Shown in pieces: positions 28,233 to 41,176 of a stretch of DNA of 64,000 nt. The notes beneath the pieces were generated by a model that saw only the letters and a program-made list of their open reading frames with translations, had not been told where the DNA came from and searched no databases. Every line of letters starts with the position of its first letter. Within the stretch, counting starts at the first letter, position 1. The DNA comes from Solea solea (Eukaryota; Chordata; Actinopteri; Pleuronectiformes; Soleidae). The translations under genes and the position numbers were made by a program. The DNA lies in contig NC_081148.1 in NCBI RefSeq assembly GCF_958295425.1, positions 12,197,360-12,261,359 of the forward strand, written 5' to 3'.

Positions 28233-31200
28233 TCAGCTCCAGCGGAAGGACACGTGTCGAGGGCGGTCGCCCCCTTCCTTCACCAGTGGCTTATGAAACT
28301 CGCGGCCGGCTCGTGAGTGGATGCTAGCCCAGCAGTACTCACAGTAGTACTGCAGACAGGTGACATTGGCACAGAAGAAGGGGGCAAACTTCCCCCCGCA
28401 GCGCGCCCCCTGGCACTCATCACACATCTGGTCGTCCAGGACATATGGCTTCACCTCCACCTGGGCAGGAAAAAACAAGGTAGTTAATTATCGTTCACAA
28501 ACAAGGATCATAACAGAAGTAGGAAAGTCGGAATATTTAACATCTAGCAACGACTCATCACGAGTAGATTAGGGACAGGGATTAGATCAGCTGTGACTTG
28601 CAAGAAGTGTCATCAAGTGTAAACAAATGCAGCAATATTCAAGATTATCAGATAATCAGTTTATCATCTTCTGAACCATGTAATGCACTGTAAGCCTCAT
28701 CAAAAATGATGTGTATGTACATGAGTCATGTATTTGTTGTGAGAAAATTAACCCAATCCCCCCCCCCCATGAAGCCCATATTTAAATAAATAAAACCAAC
28801 TCAGAGTTCGACCACAGAGCCAGGAGAAAAGACACGAGAGCCTTTCAGAGCAGGAGTGGGCAGTGGGTGGATGCTAACCTTGCTATCTTGTGGCCACAAA
28901 ATGAAAGGTTATGGAATCCTTTAACAGAAGGAGGCGGCCCTTCTCTGCCTGACTAAGAAACAGCTACAGTGCAAAAAAGATCCCCTGCCGAGGGCAACGA
29001 GCGTAAAACAGTGGACGGTGGACAATGATGTTCCATTATTGAGAGCCATTTGCACTTAATGGACTTGATAATATTGAATTCCACGAAGATAACTGTTCCA
29101 TCATACAACTCGGATGTTTTAAAAGATGCCCTCCTCTTGTACAACACTACATAATAATTCAATAAAGAGTCTTTTTTTTTTTTGTCGCAATTTGATTTAC
29201 TTTTTGTTGTTTAAATGGTTTTGTCGTGACGTATGTTTCAAGGATATATCTTTATTCAAGGCTTTTGTGTGACAGTGTATTCTGGCTTTTGAACATTATT
29301 TTGTATTCCACCCAGCTCCAGACATAAATAAAACACTCCCACTAAGAAACCCCCACTGAAGATAGATGGGTGATAGCAGAGGTGGGGTTGGACGGCCCCG
29401 CCCTTAAGAGGCTCGACTTCCTGGCCGACAACCAGTCTCTCTCGGTCACAATCTGTCCCATTGCAATTGGCCGGCAAGCCCAAAATAACCATGGATATAC
29501 ATGTATATGCAGGGAACTACTATAATTAAAGTAGCCCTATGTGTCTGCGACTTGAAACATCTGCTGGGACTCCCACCAGCCAAAGGCTGTAGTGATTACA
29601 CAGCCCAGCCAGGCCTTCCGTAACCGTCGGCTGTGCTGAGCTGTTTGGCTGAGAGCGCGGCTATAATAACCGCCGTGATACATGGGAGAGCGCTCAGGCG
29701 CAGTTCGGCTCTGATACATGCCATCGGAATGACTGAGAAAACCTCAGCTGTGGTGGGGATCCTGCCTTCTGTCAGAGGGCGGATGTTGTGAACGGGAGTT
29801 CATGAACCCGCTCACCCTTTTGTCGATGTCATTGTGCTGCAGCTGAACGAAGCGGGCGCTGATGGCAGCGATGTAGCTCTGCTGATTGGAGAAAGCGACG
29901 CGGCCCGCGCCCTTCGGGTATTTCAGCTCCGGGTCTGTGTCGATGCCGGCGTAGCAAACCCCTCCGTACAGCCGGTCCATGATCATAGCCAGCTCCACTG
30001 AGGAGGAGAAGAGATGAGATGAAGACCAAATGTGAGATTTTTTGTCCTCACATTTGGTCTTAAATTGACTTCACTGTCTTTTCATAAGTACTATAGAAGA
30101 GGGTTGAAGGTGCAGTGCATAACATTTAGGAGGGTTTATTGGCAGAAAAGTGAATATACTACACGGAAGCGCTGTAATGTTTGTGTATATGCAAACCGTT
30201 CAGAGGGATTCTGTCACAAACCACGTCACCACGTCTCAGCAGAGCTTCCGCTTTATTTATTCATTTATTTAATTTCCTGACTAGGTGATTAAGCCACAGT
30301 CTTTTTCTTGAAGTCGCATAATATTCCACACTCAGATGTGTAGAAGGTGCTGCACATGATAAATAACTCTTTTAAGGTAGATCCTTAATTGTGATTAACA
30401 AGCTATTACAGACTAATACAAACATACGTAGTGTAAAACCCTTAATCGTTCCACAGTGGACCGTCTATGTTATTAACCGATGTAAAAAAATCTACCCTGT
30501 TGCACTATTTATCAGAGCAGTAGTCTCAATCCGCCGGTATAATTAGTCGGGGTCACATTGCAGACAAGCCAGTGATGTTTATCCCACGAGTGGACTGAGC
30601 CTTTCATTACACCATGAATTCTTAACACGACGACCATTTGGCCTGCGTCCTGGAAACCCAAGAAGAGGATTTCTTTCTCTCAGGGAGAACTTTTCATCAC
30701 AGCCTCCAGCCTCGGGGGAACCATGTCACCACGCCAGCCACTGTTGTGAATCCGACTTCTGAACATCTCACAAATTCAGTCGCTCACCTGCACGCAGGGG
30801 TCGTGGAACTCCTCCAACAAAGATGGTCTTGCGGGGATCCAGAGGCTGAGAGCCATCCATGACAAAGTCGCTGTCGCTCAGGTTCCAGGGACGGATCTGA
30901 ACCTGCATCAGAGAGAAAATAGAGTCATTTAAAGTTGAATTTATGCACATTTTAAAGACACAGAACAGGACGACCCTCACTAGTAAATATCCGGTACACT
31001 TCACAGGTCCTTCACTTGTTTATTATTAGTAATAAACAAGTCAATTGTGCTATTTACTCATTTGTCATAATTAATATTAATTATACAGTGCTTACAAATC
31101 TATTAGACCACCACCCAAAGCCAGAGCTGCCTGAAATGAACAGCATTGGTAAATATCTTCCTTTATGATATTACATTATTGTATTCTAAGCAGAAGGCTC

Positions 31201-32163
31201 TTTATAAAGAACTTTAGGACAAACAGAGAGGGGAAAACTCACTGGTTTATCTTTGATGGTAGGACTGGATACACACAGGTACAGCTTGCCATCCTCCTCG
31301 ATGCAGGCGTCAATTAAAGCCTGAACTGACGTTTCTTCCTGGAACAGCAGGAAGGCATAACCTGGAACAAAAAAACAAACAAAAAACATGGATTAGAAGA
31401 AATAAGCTGATAATGCACTATGACACGTCTTCAGGGTGAGAACTCATATTTATTTATAGTGCCTATATTACAGTGACTCGGCCTCCTGCTTTCTTCTAGT
31501 TAGAGACAAATTTGCCTCCACGCAAGCAAACAACCTTGTGGCTTGTTCTGTTCTTATGTCCTCTTTTGCTTTGCCGTAAGACGCTCTGCACCGGCTACAC
31601 CTCGATGCTCGTGCTGCCTCACATGAAAGGGCTAAAAGCGGCCTGCTCATGCAAAATTGATCTACCTAACGCACTGCACATCTTCCCAGAAAGGTGGGTC
31701 ACAAAGAGGGGGTTTGGTGATGACTTTGCAAGGCAAAAGGAAAAAAAGAAGAAAGTAATCCAGACTCTCTGTACTATTGAATTATTTATCACTGAGAGCA
31801 CGGACTTTATCCAAGGTTAGAAGTATTGAGGTGTTCCGAGAGCGACGGAGAAACAGCTACACGGGCCACATTCATCACAAAAATCCCATACAAAAGGCGG
31901 CGAGCGATGGGGGATCTGATTTATAGGCTGATCGAAATGAGCGCGACACACCGAGAATGGACGACAACACTCGAGGTGGGAGCCCAAATTGTTTTTGACA
32001 AGCGAATGTATTTGCAAAGCTTGTCAGAACGCATCGTAAATTCTGAGCGTGGCGCTTTGATTACGTGAGCAGAAACCCAGCAGCACCTGTGGCAGCCATG
32101 AGTCAGGGGAATACGAGCTTCTGTCTGAGCTCTGCAAGTGGGATCGGAGGATAAGATCACCCT

Positions 32164-32203
<40 letters not shown>

Positions 32204-32550
32204 CACACATACACACACTAAATTGTTTCTACTTGAGTTCACAGTCTCCTGCTTCTAATCACCATGTCTACATTGTCTCTTGAGACACTAGAGAAGCCAC
32301 GTGTTCCAGTATCAGACACAAAACCTAGCACAGATACACACACACACACACGCACACACTCGTTTCAACAAATGCACGGGTGAATCTGGCAAAGAGGAAT
32401 GTTCAACTGTCATGTTTCACACTTCATATTCCTGAGTGGAGCTGAGTGAAGGGGAGAGGAGACACAAAAAAAAGGGCATACCCCCCCTCAACTGTCGTAT
32501 GTGGATATTTTAAGAGTGTGTTGCAGCGTAACATGGGAGGATGGGTGTGC

Positions 32551-32581
<31 letters not shown>

Positions 32582-33403
32582 GAGGGAGGGTGACACGAGG
32601 ACAGGAAAGGAAAGGAAGGGACGAGCATCAAAGGTGGAAAAAAGCAGGTGCGCAAGCAAATGCGTGTCCTCACAAAGGTTCAGGCAGCTGCTGCCATGAG
32701 AGATGGCTTTTGTCCCGTGTGTGACGTTCATGTGAGGCATTCACCGTAACAATGGCTCTGCTCTGCTCGGCTCAGACTTGGCATGAACATACATGTACGT
32801 CTTGGGTGATGCGTTTTCTATTCTCTCACCATTTCAAACGGTCAGAATCATTGTAGAGCTGTATGAAGTGGCTCTCTCCCTCACACACACGAGCTGCACT
32901 GGCTTACCGACACGTTCGGTCTTTGTAAATACCAATGGCGTCAGTGTGTATTTGCAAATGGAACAGAGACGTAAAGTCTACAATTTGGCAAAATGACCAA
33001 ACACATCATTAAGATATACTAAAATAATTATTAGGTTTATGAAGTTTTGAGTGAATGTTGAAGAAACTACTTAGGTTTCAAAGTTTGTTGTGCATAAACA
33101 TTATTTTAGCAATACGTTAATTGTTGTGACAAACATTTGCTACGGAGGCAAAATTGACAATAAAAAAAACCAACCATTATTTCTCATTTCCATATCTGAC
33201 CTCAAGCTGTAGGTGACTCTCTTTCACCTCACATTGACTTGTTTCAGTAACATCACACTGCACAATGTAGGCGCTTGTCCTCACAAGGACTGTAACTCAA
33301 TCAGTTCTGCAACATGGACACCATCATCCTGCATGTGTCCATGTCCACACATTAGCATACATGTATATACACATATATATACACATATATACTGTATATT
33401 TAC

Positions 33404-33440
<37 letters not shown>

Positions 33441-36400
33441 TAAATGTGTGTATATATATATATATGACTGCTTCAAGTCATCAACTAATCTCTAGTCGTT
33501 TTTGTAATTGGTCAAGGCTGAGTCAACTCCTCCCTGGACCGGACACAAGAAAATACACAGTTAGAGCCAACACAAAAAAAAGGATTTTGTGCATCGTCAT
33601 CTTTTCTCTGATGCAAGACCCCCGTCCGTCTCTGCGTTGCCAGGTTACATATAAAAAAAGGTTTGTCACTGGGAGGAATCATTTGGAACCGTACTGACGT
33701 ATCCAAACAGAAAAAAACACTGCACTGTCTCTCCCTCACACACACGCGGAGGAAAAAAGATGATAAAAGGCAGGGGTTTGAAGGAGACGGAGAAAAAAGC
33801 TGCTGCTATTAAAACATTTATAAAGGTCAAGTTAAAAAAAACAACCTGGCGCAATAGTCCAGGAAAGTGAAATCAACAACCAATATCGCTCTACACTTCA
33901 TGTTCCATCCATACATCCGTCCATCCATCCATCAGCTACAGGGTCACAGGGTCACAGATCCAGCTGACATCCGGTGAGTAAAGGCCAACAAACTATCAAA
34001 GAGCCATCATACAGAGACAGACGTCCATCTAATTTCTCACATACGGGAAATGTAGTGTCTCCGATTAAGCCTTAATCCCAATCTTGCATGTCTTTGCATG
34101 TCCAGAACTTCATATTTAATAGAAATCAATGTTATTAGCGAAAGAAAGTGATGTTTACAGATCGTTTTTTGTACAAATTTACCAAAGTTTTGTACTTGTG
34201 ATAAAGGAAACGCTTCATCACCTCGAGCCTCCCATTAAAGCTGAATGTACCAGATCTCACTGGGCACTGTGCCTATTCAGTGCCCTGATATTTAGACTGA
34301 CTGGTGCTGGGGATCGCTCTCCATTTTCCCATCAGGCTTGCACAGTGCAGAGACTTCTACCGCGGGGAGGAGAGCACAGATCTGCAGTGGCTTGTCTCGG
34401 GAGATTTATAGGGGTCCGCCGCCGAGCTCCCCGCGCTGTCCAAGTACGGCGAAAATACGTACATCTGCATGATTTTCCATCGTAAAGAAGTTGTTGTGTT
34501 TACAGACAAACAATAGACACAGAGCCTCATGGTTTGCAGAGACAAGCCAATGACCTCATGCAGCACTGAGTCTTTTCCTGTGACGGAGGCCAGTGGTTTG
34601 ACTCACAGGGAGAGAAACGGTTACCTCAACAACAACCTGATGACAGCAGCTGTAAAAGAAACAGCCATTATCTCACGAAATGCTACCACTGAACTACAAA
34701 TCTGCTCCCTTAAAAACTACTGAGGCTTCACAGGAGTAAATGGGAGAAAGATAAAGTCTGTTTTGAAGTCTTAACGTTCACAAAGACTGGAAGAGGCCGT
34801 ATGGAAGTAGGAAAAACTGGAGTAATTAACACTTGTAAGCTCACATGTAAACTGCATCTGGACAAAAACCAAACCTTAAAAACAAAATGTGTGTTTTCAC
34901 CAGGGAGGTACGTGCAGATTGATTTTATGGCTGAGTGATAAAGCCAAATCAACCCAACCTGGCTCCTGGCTAACATACAAATCCTATGGCATAAACTTAT
35001 GTGAAATCAACGCTTAAATTTTTTTCTAATTAAATGAAATAAACCATTTTATTTGGTGAACTTGAAAAGTGCCAATACCTAGATTCTACTCCATTTAGAC
35101 TGAGGAATTACCAGCTTTATTCCGCTCAATTGGACATTACATAGTCTTTGCACTGGGGAGCTGATTTAGATATTTGCATTCACACAAACGCCACCGACAA
35201 GTAACGTCTACAAACTTCCCAGTTTGCAGTGAATGTGGAAAGCACTAACACGTGCATGTTTACTGTAGGTCTTTTCTAGAAGCCGAGCCCAAAGATTTCT
35301 AATCACCTCAATTTAAAGAGAAACTCACCGTATATAACCCGAAACAATGGGAAATTATGATTTATTTTAAAATAATTCAATTTCAAGTGATTTAAAGGCA
35401 GGCGAGTCTGCAAGCAATGCATAAACAACTCGTGCAAATGCGAGTCTAACACTTGTAAAATACAAAAATACAAAGAGTAGGAAGAATATGCTAATCTGTG
35501 ATTATTAATAATCTTATACACCTTTCTGAGGACTAAATGCGCTCCTTCCAAGTGTGTTGTAGAACCTGTCGCCAAAATGCCGCAGTAGAGCTGACACGAC
35601 CCCTGATAGCATTATAAAAGGCTTATTCTAGGGTCCAATTCATACAATCATGTGCTTGTACACTAAATGAAAAATAATTTCAATGTCCCTTTTACATGCT
35701 GGACATTTAAAAGAGAAAAGAGAGAAACATGTAGACCTCTGTTTTGAATGAGCAGTTTGTCTAGTGTAACCTTTTGAAGCCTTAAAACGAATGTGACAGT
35801 CATGGTGGAATGACGTGAGCTTCAGCATTTGTGGCCGTTTATAGCTCCCTGCACTCAGACGACACCCCCCCCCCCCTCCTCCTCCTCCTCCTCCTCCTCC
35901 TCCTCCGCCCTCTATTCTCAATCACAGACAGAAATAGCTCACTAACATTTCAAGCTGATTGCCAAAAACAGTGACAAGATTTGGTCATAGGAGATGGAGG
36001 AGAGAGCGTGAACCGACAGAGCCATACTGTACTGTTTATGGCAACACTGGTGTGTTCGTGTATCTACACTGACAAAGGTGATCCAGCAAGTTTGTGCATA
36101 AGGTTTCGGACTATTTTTCACTATTTTTTTGAATAGACAAACCTGCCATTTCAAAGACACATCTCTTTGATGACTGATAACTTTAACTTTATTCCATAAA
36201 ATAGCTGGGAAATTCCTCCAGAGTGATCACTTGTGTGTCTGTGTGTCCCGACCAAGTGTCTGGGAATTACTGAAGTACAATGTTCTCTCTCTCCTTTTCA
36301 CACCGCTCTGTTCCCGACCGACTGAGAAAAATATCCGCGCCTCTTCACCGCTGCACGGCGTTCACACGCTAGTCGCCGACTTGGGTATCGTTAGTGCTCA

Positions 36401-39400
36401 CGACATTTGCTGTGGGAGGGAAAATTGAGTTGATGAAAATGAACCAAACCAGTCAAAAATGTGGGCCACAAAATCAAAAACACATGCTAATAGATGCTGA
36501 AGTGGGCCATAGAGCTGAGGGGAAGAGCAAAATGGAGTGATAATTACCTCCACCATGGAGGCTGTGTTCTCAGAAAAAAAAAAAAGCAGTGGTGAAATGA
36601 TGAACTCTTTATATGTTTCGCATCTGAATGAAAGGGTTATAGTCGCAGACATTTTTTTGTTTATTGCTGATACCGATGATCTCAACGTGTCACACATTTC
36701 GCCTGATTAATCTGCACACTGATTAAGAATGCAGCTGCTTGCTTCCTACTCCGTCTCTAAACCGCAAACGCTCTCTGAGAAACCAAAACGAGTCCCTGAA
36801 GTTTGGACCGAGGCACGACATGAGTCATCCTTGAACCAAAACACATTCTGTCCGGGCGAACACACACACACACACACACACTCTGCCTGCAAGTTGAATG
36901 TGAAGCAGGATGGAAAGTGACAACTATCTTCCATTCAGGAAAAGCTTGCAAGAGCGTTTAACACAAAGAGAGGCCGCTGACCCTCGGATGAGAATGCCGC
37001 TCTTGTGAATCGGCTCTTATAGCATCCATATGACGGTAGGATACATTTCCACACACATCCTCCTTTGTCTCTTTAAGGCTGCTTGCCTAAGCCTACTATC
37101 TGTTTAATAAGGAGTTAGATATTAGCAGGATATTTGAGCTGTGGTTTTTTTAGAGTAGGAAGTTTTAAATTCGAGAGTGAGAGTTACAACTTCACAAAAG
37201 ACATTAGTCCCACATCCCCTCCCCTTAAATGGCAGCATCCTCCAGCTGTTGTAAGCTCATTCATTCCCCTAAAAGGATGCTTCATTTTTCTTTCTGGATT
37301 TGCATAAAAGTAGTGCCAAGTCTATTCAAAATAATCCTCCTTCAGGCTACAAAAAAGGATGTTGAAATATGAGAGTGGGGTAGAAACTGGCAGGGATCTT
37401 TGCTGGTGCTCCAGATGCACCATATTACAATTTGTCCATGGAATGTCAGTTATTTCCAGATCGTCTTTAGCAGCTAATTTGACACACGGCAGCTAGACCA
37501 GACGGAGGGACGTCGAGGCTTGGAGGATCGCGGTTGCACTTCTGATCACCTGCCCAAAAAGAAATGACACCAGAGTGGCTGCGCGGAAAAAGTGAAAACA
37601 CTCACGCTCCTCACGTACTTATTCAAAGCAAACAGTCTGACCGCATGGGTCAAAACACTTGGAGGGTAGTTACAGTGCCATTGCACATGATATGCACGTT
37701 GCTGTGAGATGACTGCAGGGGGCCGCTCGGATAAACACACACCTCCGTGCTCGGGCCAGCGTGAGCCCCGAATTCTGGGTAATCCGACTCTTTCTAAAAG
37801 GCAAAGACGGTGACACACCCGAGCTGATATTTGTTGGTGTAGACTTTGATCTAGTGGAAAAACACACTCTATGCTCTGAGAATCTGTTCGTACCTTTAGG
37901 TGGGAAGTAGGATTTGCTTTCAGCTTTGTGGGGCCAGTCCACCACCAGGTGCCCATAGCGACGGAAGCTGTTGGTGATTTCATCTGTAAAAATAGAGGAA
38001 AACGGGCTTGAATGTTACATTTTATGACACGATAAGAAAACCACCCATGGCTGCTCATGCAGTATGCATATGAAGGACCATATGCAGAGACACGGCCAGT
38101 GCGGAGGCAGGCGGAGTTTCTATTTATTGCCATGTTTTCTGCTGCAGCAGCAGCAGCAGCAGCAGTCACTGCATTAAACAGGAACACAGGCCAAACACAT
38201 CACCTCTATACTCATACATTTACAACAACAGCTGAGGGAACAAGCTGTGCATCCCCTCATTATTACACATGCTTGTAGTCACACATGAACATAAACATTG
38301 CATATTAATGTTAAACTAAACAACTGCAAGTTCATACAAAAAACAACTTGTAAATACAATTTAATTAACATTTCTCTTTGATGTGTGTGTCTATACATAC
38401 ATACATACATATATATATATATGTATATGTATATTTTTGTATCTGGTCCAAACATTTCTACTTTGACTAAATGGTTAAAAGTATTTACTAATTAAAATAA
38501 TTGGTGCAGAACTTTTACATTGCATAGCACAAATAAAAACTTCATAGAGAAAATCTGTACTGAATTATTCTGCCAAAAAATATTTCTACATCTTGGAAAA
38601 CAGGTTTAGTCAATTTCTTGCTGACACTTTGATCATCAGTACACAGACAGTAGATAAAATCCCTCTGTTTTAAAGTGTGTCTCATGTTTTTGGACTTTTT
38701 TTTATTGCATTGTTTTTATTGCCCTAAAACTTCCACATCTGATTCAGTTTAAAACAAATAATATTCAAAGCAAGATATAATATATATCTTTATATATAAT
38801 TTAAGAGGGAAACTAAATGTAAAAATGCATAATATGTGTGTTTCAAATCTCGGGGGTTAAATTATGGAACAGTCTCACAGATGAATTAAAGTAAAAAAAA
38901 GTACATCAATCAGTTTAAAAGAATATACAAAATACTAGTTTAAATAAATATAAGGATGAAGAACAGCAGTTTAATCCAGGACGGTGATAGAAATGGTCGT
39001 GTTTAAAGCCAGACAAATTCTTGTGTTGTACGGAGAGCATTAACAACATCATACAAAATACTGTATATATGTAAATATTTGGTGATGGGATAAAGTAGTC
39101 TATGAATTGAGTTGTGTGTAATAGGAATGGGGGTAGGTACATATAAGTTTATACTTCTGCTTACTCCTTTTCAAACATGTGATGAGATGTAAATGTACGT
39201 TCAGCAGAATAAAACTGCACGACAAACTGAGGCTTTTCAACAAACAGTGTTTGCTGTGACTGAACAGTGTTTAAATGTGACGTCCTTATTAACACAGTGT
39301 GTCGTGTTGCCCTAAAGCCAGCCTCACAAACGTCTGTGTAACTGTGAATTCCAAACAGCCAATGACAAAGATGGCACTGAGAGCCTTCCTCCACGTACTG

Positions 39401-41116
39401 TACAGTGTGTGCAAACATTGTCAGAGGTGTCGGAGTCGTCTCCTCTCGCTTTTACCTTCGTCTATGTCAGGCGGCAGGCCTCCAACGAACACCTTCCTCG
39501 AGTAGCGCTCCATCCTCTCTCCGTTCTGACAGCGCGTTGGCGAGTTCAGCCCTGGGGTCAACGAAGGGTCACCGTGGCCATCGTCGAGGAAACCGTCTTC
39601 AAAGGGGAAAAGGCAGGAACGACCTGGTGGGCGGGAGAAAAAACAGAGCGAAAGGGGAGGACAGACGGGGATGATGGGGAAGGAAAGAGGTACAAAAGTG
39701 AAAAGTAAGAAGGGAGTGACTGATAGAGACTGTTACAGAGCAGAATCACTTTAGATAAAGATTTCGTTCACCTCAACTCATCCATCTTGGTTCACTTTAT
39801 TAGGATACTTAAATGCTACAATCAGATTTGATCTGAAATACATATTACAATACCAACACTCTTTTGTCCACATTTCTATTTGAACATACAGTACAATGTA
39901 CTGTAATCTCAGAATATATATGGTAAATACCATCTGAGCCGAATTAATATATGATTAAAAAAAAATTTAATTTCAGACAAGAACACTGCAATTATATTTC
40001 TCCTATGCGCGTTTGTGTCAGCACCTCAGCACCACTTAATGAAAGCTGTATGATTCATACATTATTCACCGCTCTCTGCCAGCTATACAGTTTGAACACG
40101 TAACCCCAGCCCCGCGTATTACAGCGACCTTACAAACGTCACACAGCAGCTGTGCTCTTTGCAGAGGAGAACAACAACAAGAACAATTTAATGCAGCGCG
40201 TTGAATCAGAGATGAGCCGTGTTGGAAGCACCTATCTTTGTTATCAACACCTGGACGATGATTCACTTCTGAGTCAGCGGACTCCTCATGAAGCCCTCTG
40301 ACTTAACGGACTGGTTGTTTACATGAAAACGCAAGGCTGGCGTTTTGAGACTTTCCCACTGTGGGAACCGTTTTCACAAAGAAATTGTGTTTCAGGGCTG
40401 TTTCTGTTTGGATAATGTGCCAATATGATGAAAAAAAACAACAAAAAACTTTAGTGGATTCACCTAGACTGGTTTCATGTAGACTTAGAAGCTCTGAAAC
40501 TAGGGATGGGACGATATCACTTTTTGGTGTCCGATACCGATACCACAGACTCGAGTATCTACAGATATTAGTCTGATACAGTCATTTTAGACCGTTTATG
40601 AACTATGAAGATGTTAACAACACATTTGTGCTGAGTCATTTCAAAGACATCACTCTCCGACTGTTGTTGTAATAAACAGCGCAAACATGACTCAGCTAAA
40701 ATGCTTTTTACATTTTTACAGTCTGTGCGACATATGATTTGTGGATTGTATCGGACGATCCGGTGATTCTGACCGATATCGGACCGATACCGATTCCCAT
40801 CCCTACATCAAACCAACTAAAACACAGAGTCAAACTGCTGGTTATACCACAAATAGTTGGGATTAATTCGCTATTAATTTCGACCACTGTCAATATAAGG
40901 ATTGGAGAATGTACAGAAAAGAGATTTTTTTCTTCTTCCCATCAGGCAAATCATGATTCATACAGATTTATTTGGCGGACCCTTCTGCCCCAACATGATT
41001 AAATGCACAACATGACAGTGTTTTGAAATTAATACGAGTTCATTCAATCACAGCATAGATGAAAAAGCAGATAGTAATACCACACTAAAAGCCCCAATCA
41101 GCCTCAGAGAGAGAGG

Positions 41117-41176
<60 letters not shown>

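Noticed and set aside
37546..38187. 213-aa minus-strand open frame with poly-Ala
   Set aside because: It is the cpeb3 exon at 37894-37983 read in a wrong frame plus intron and a (CTG)n repeat. The splice sites and protein match support only the 90-nt exon.
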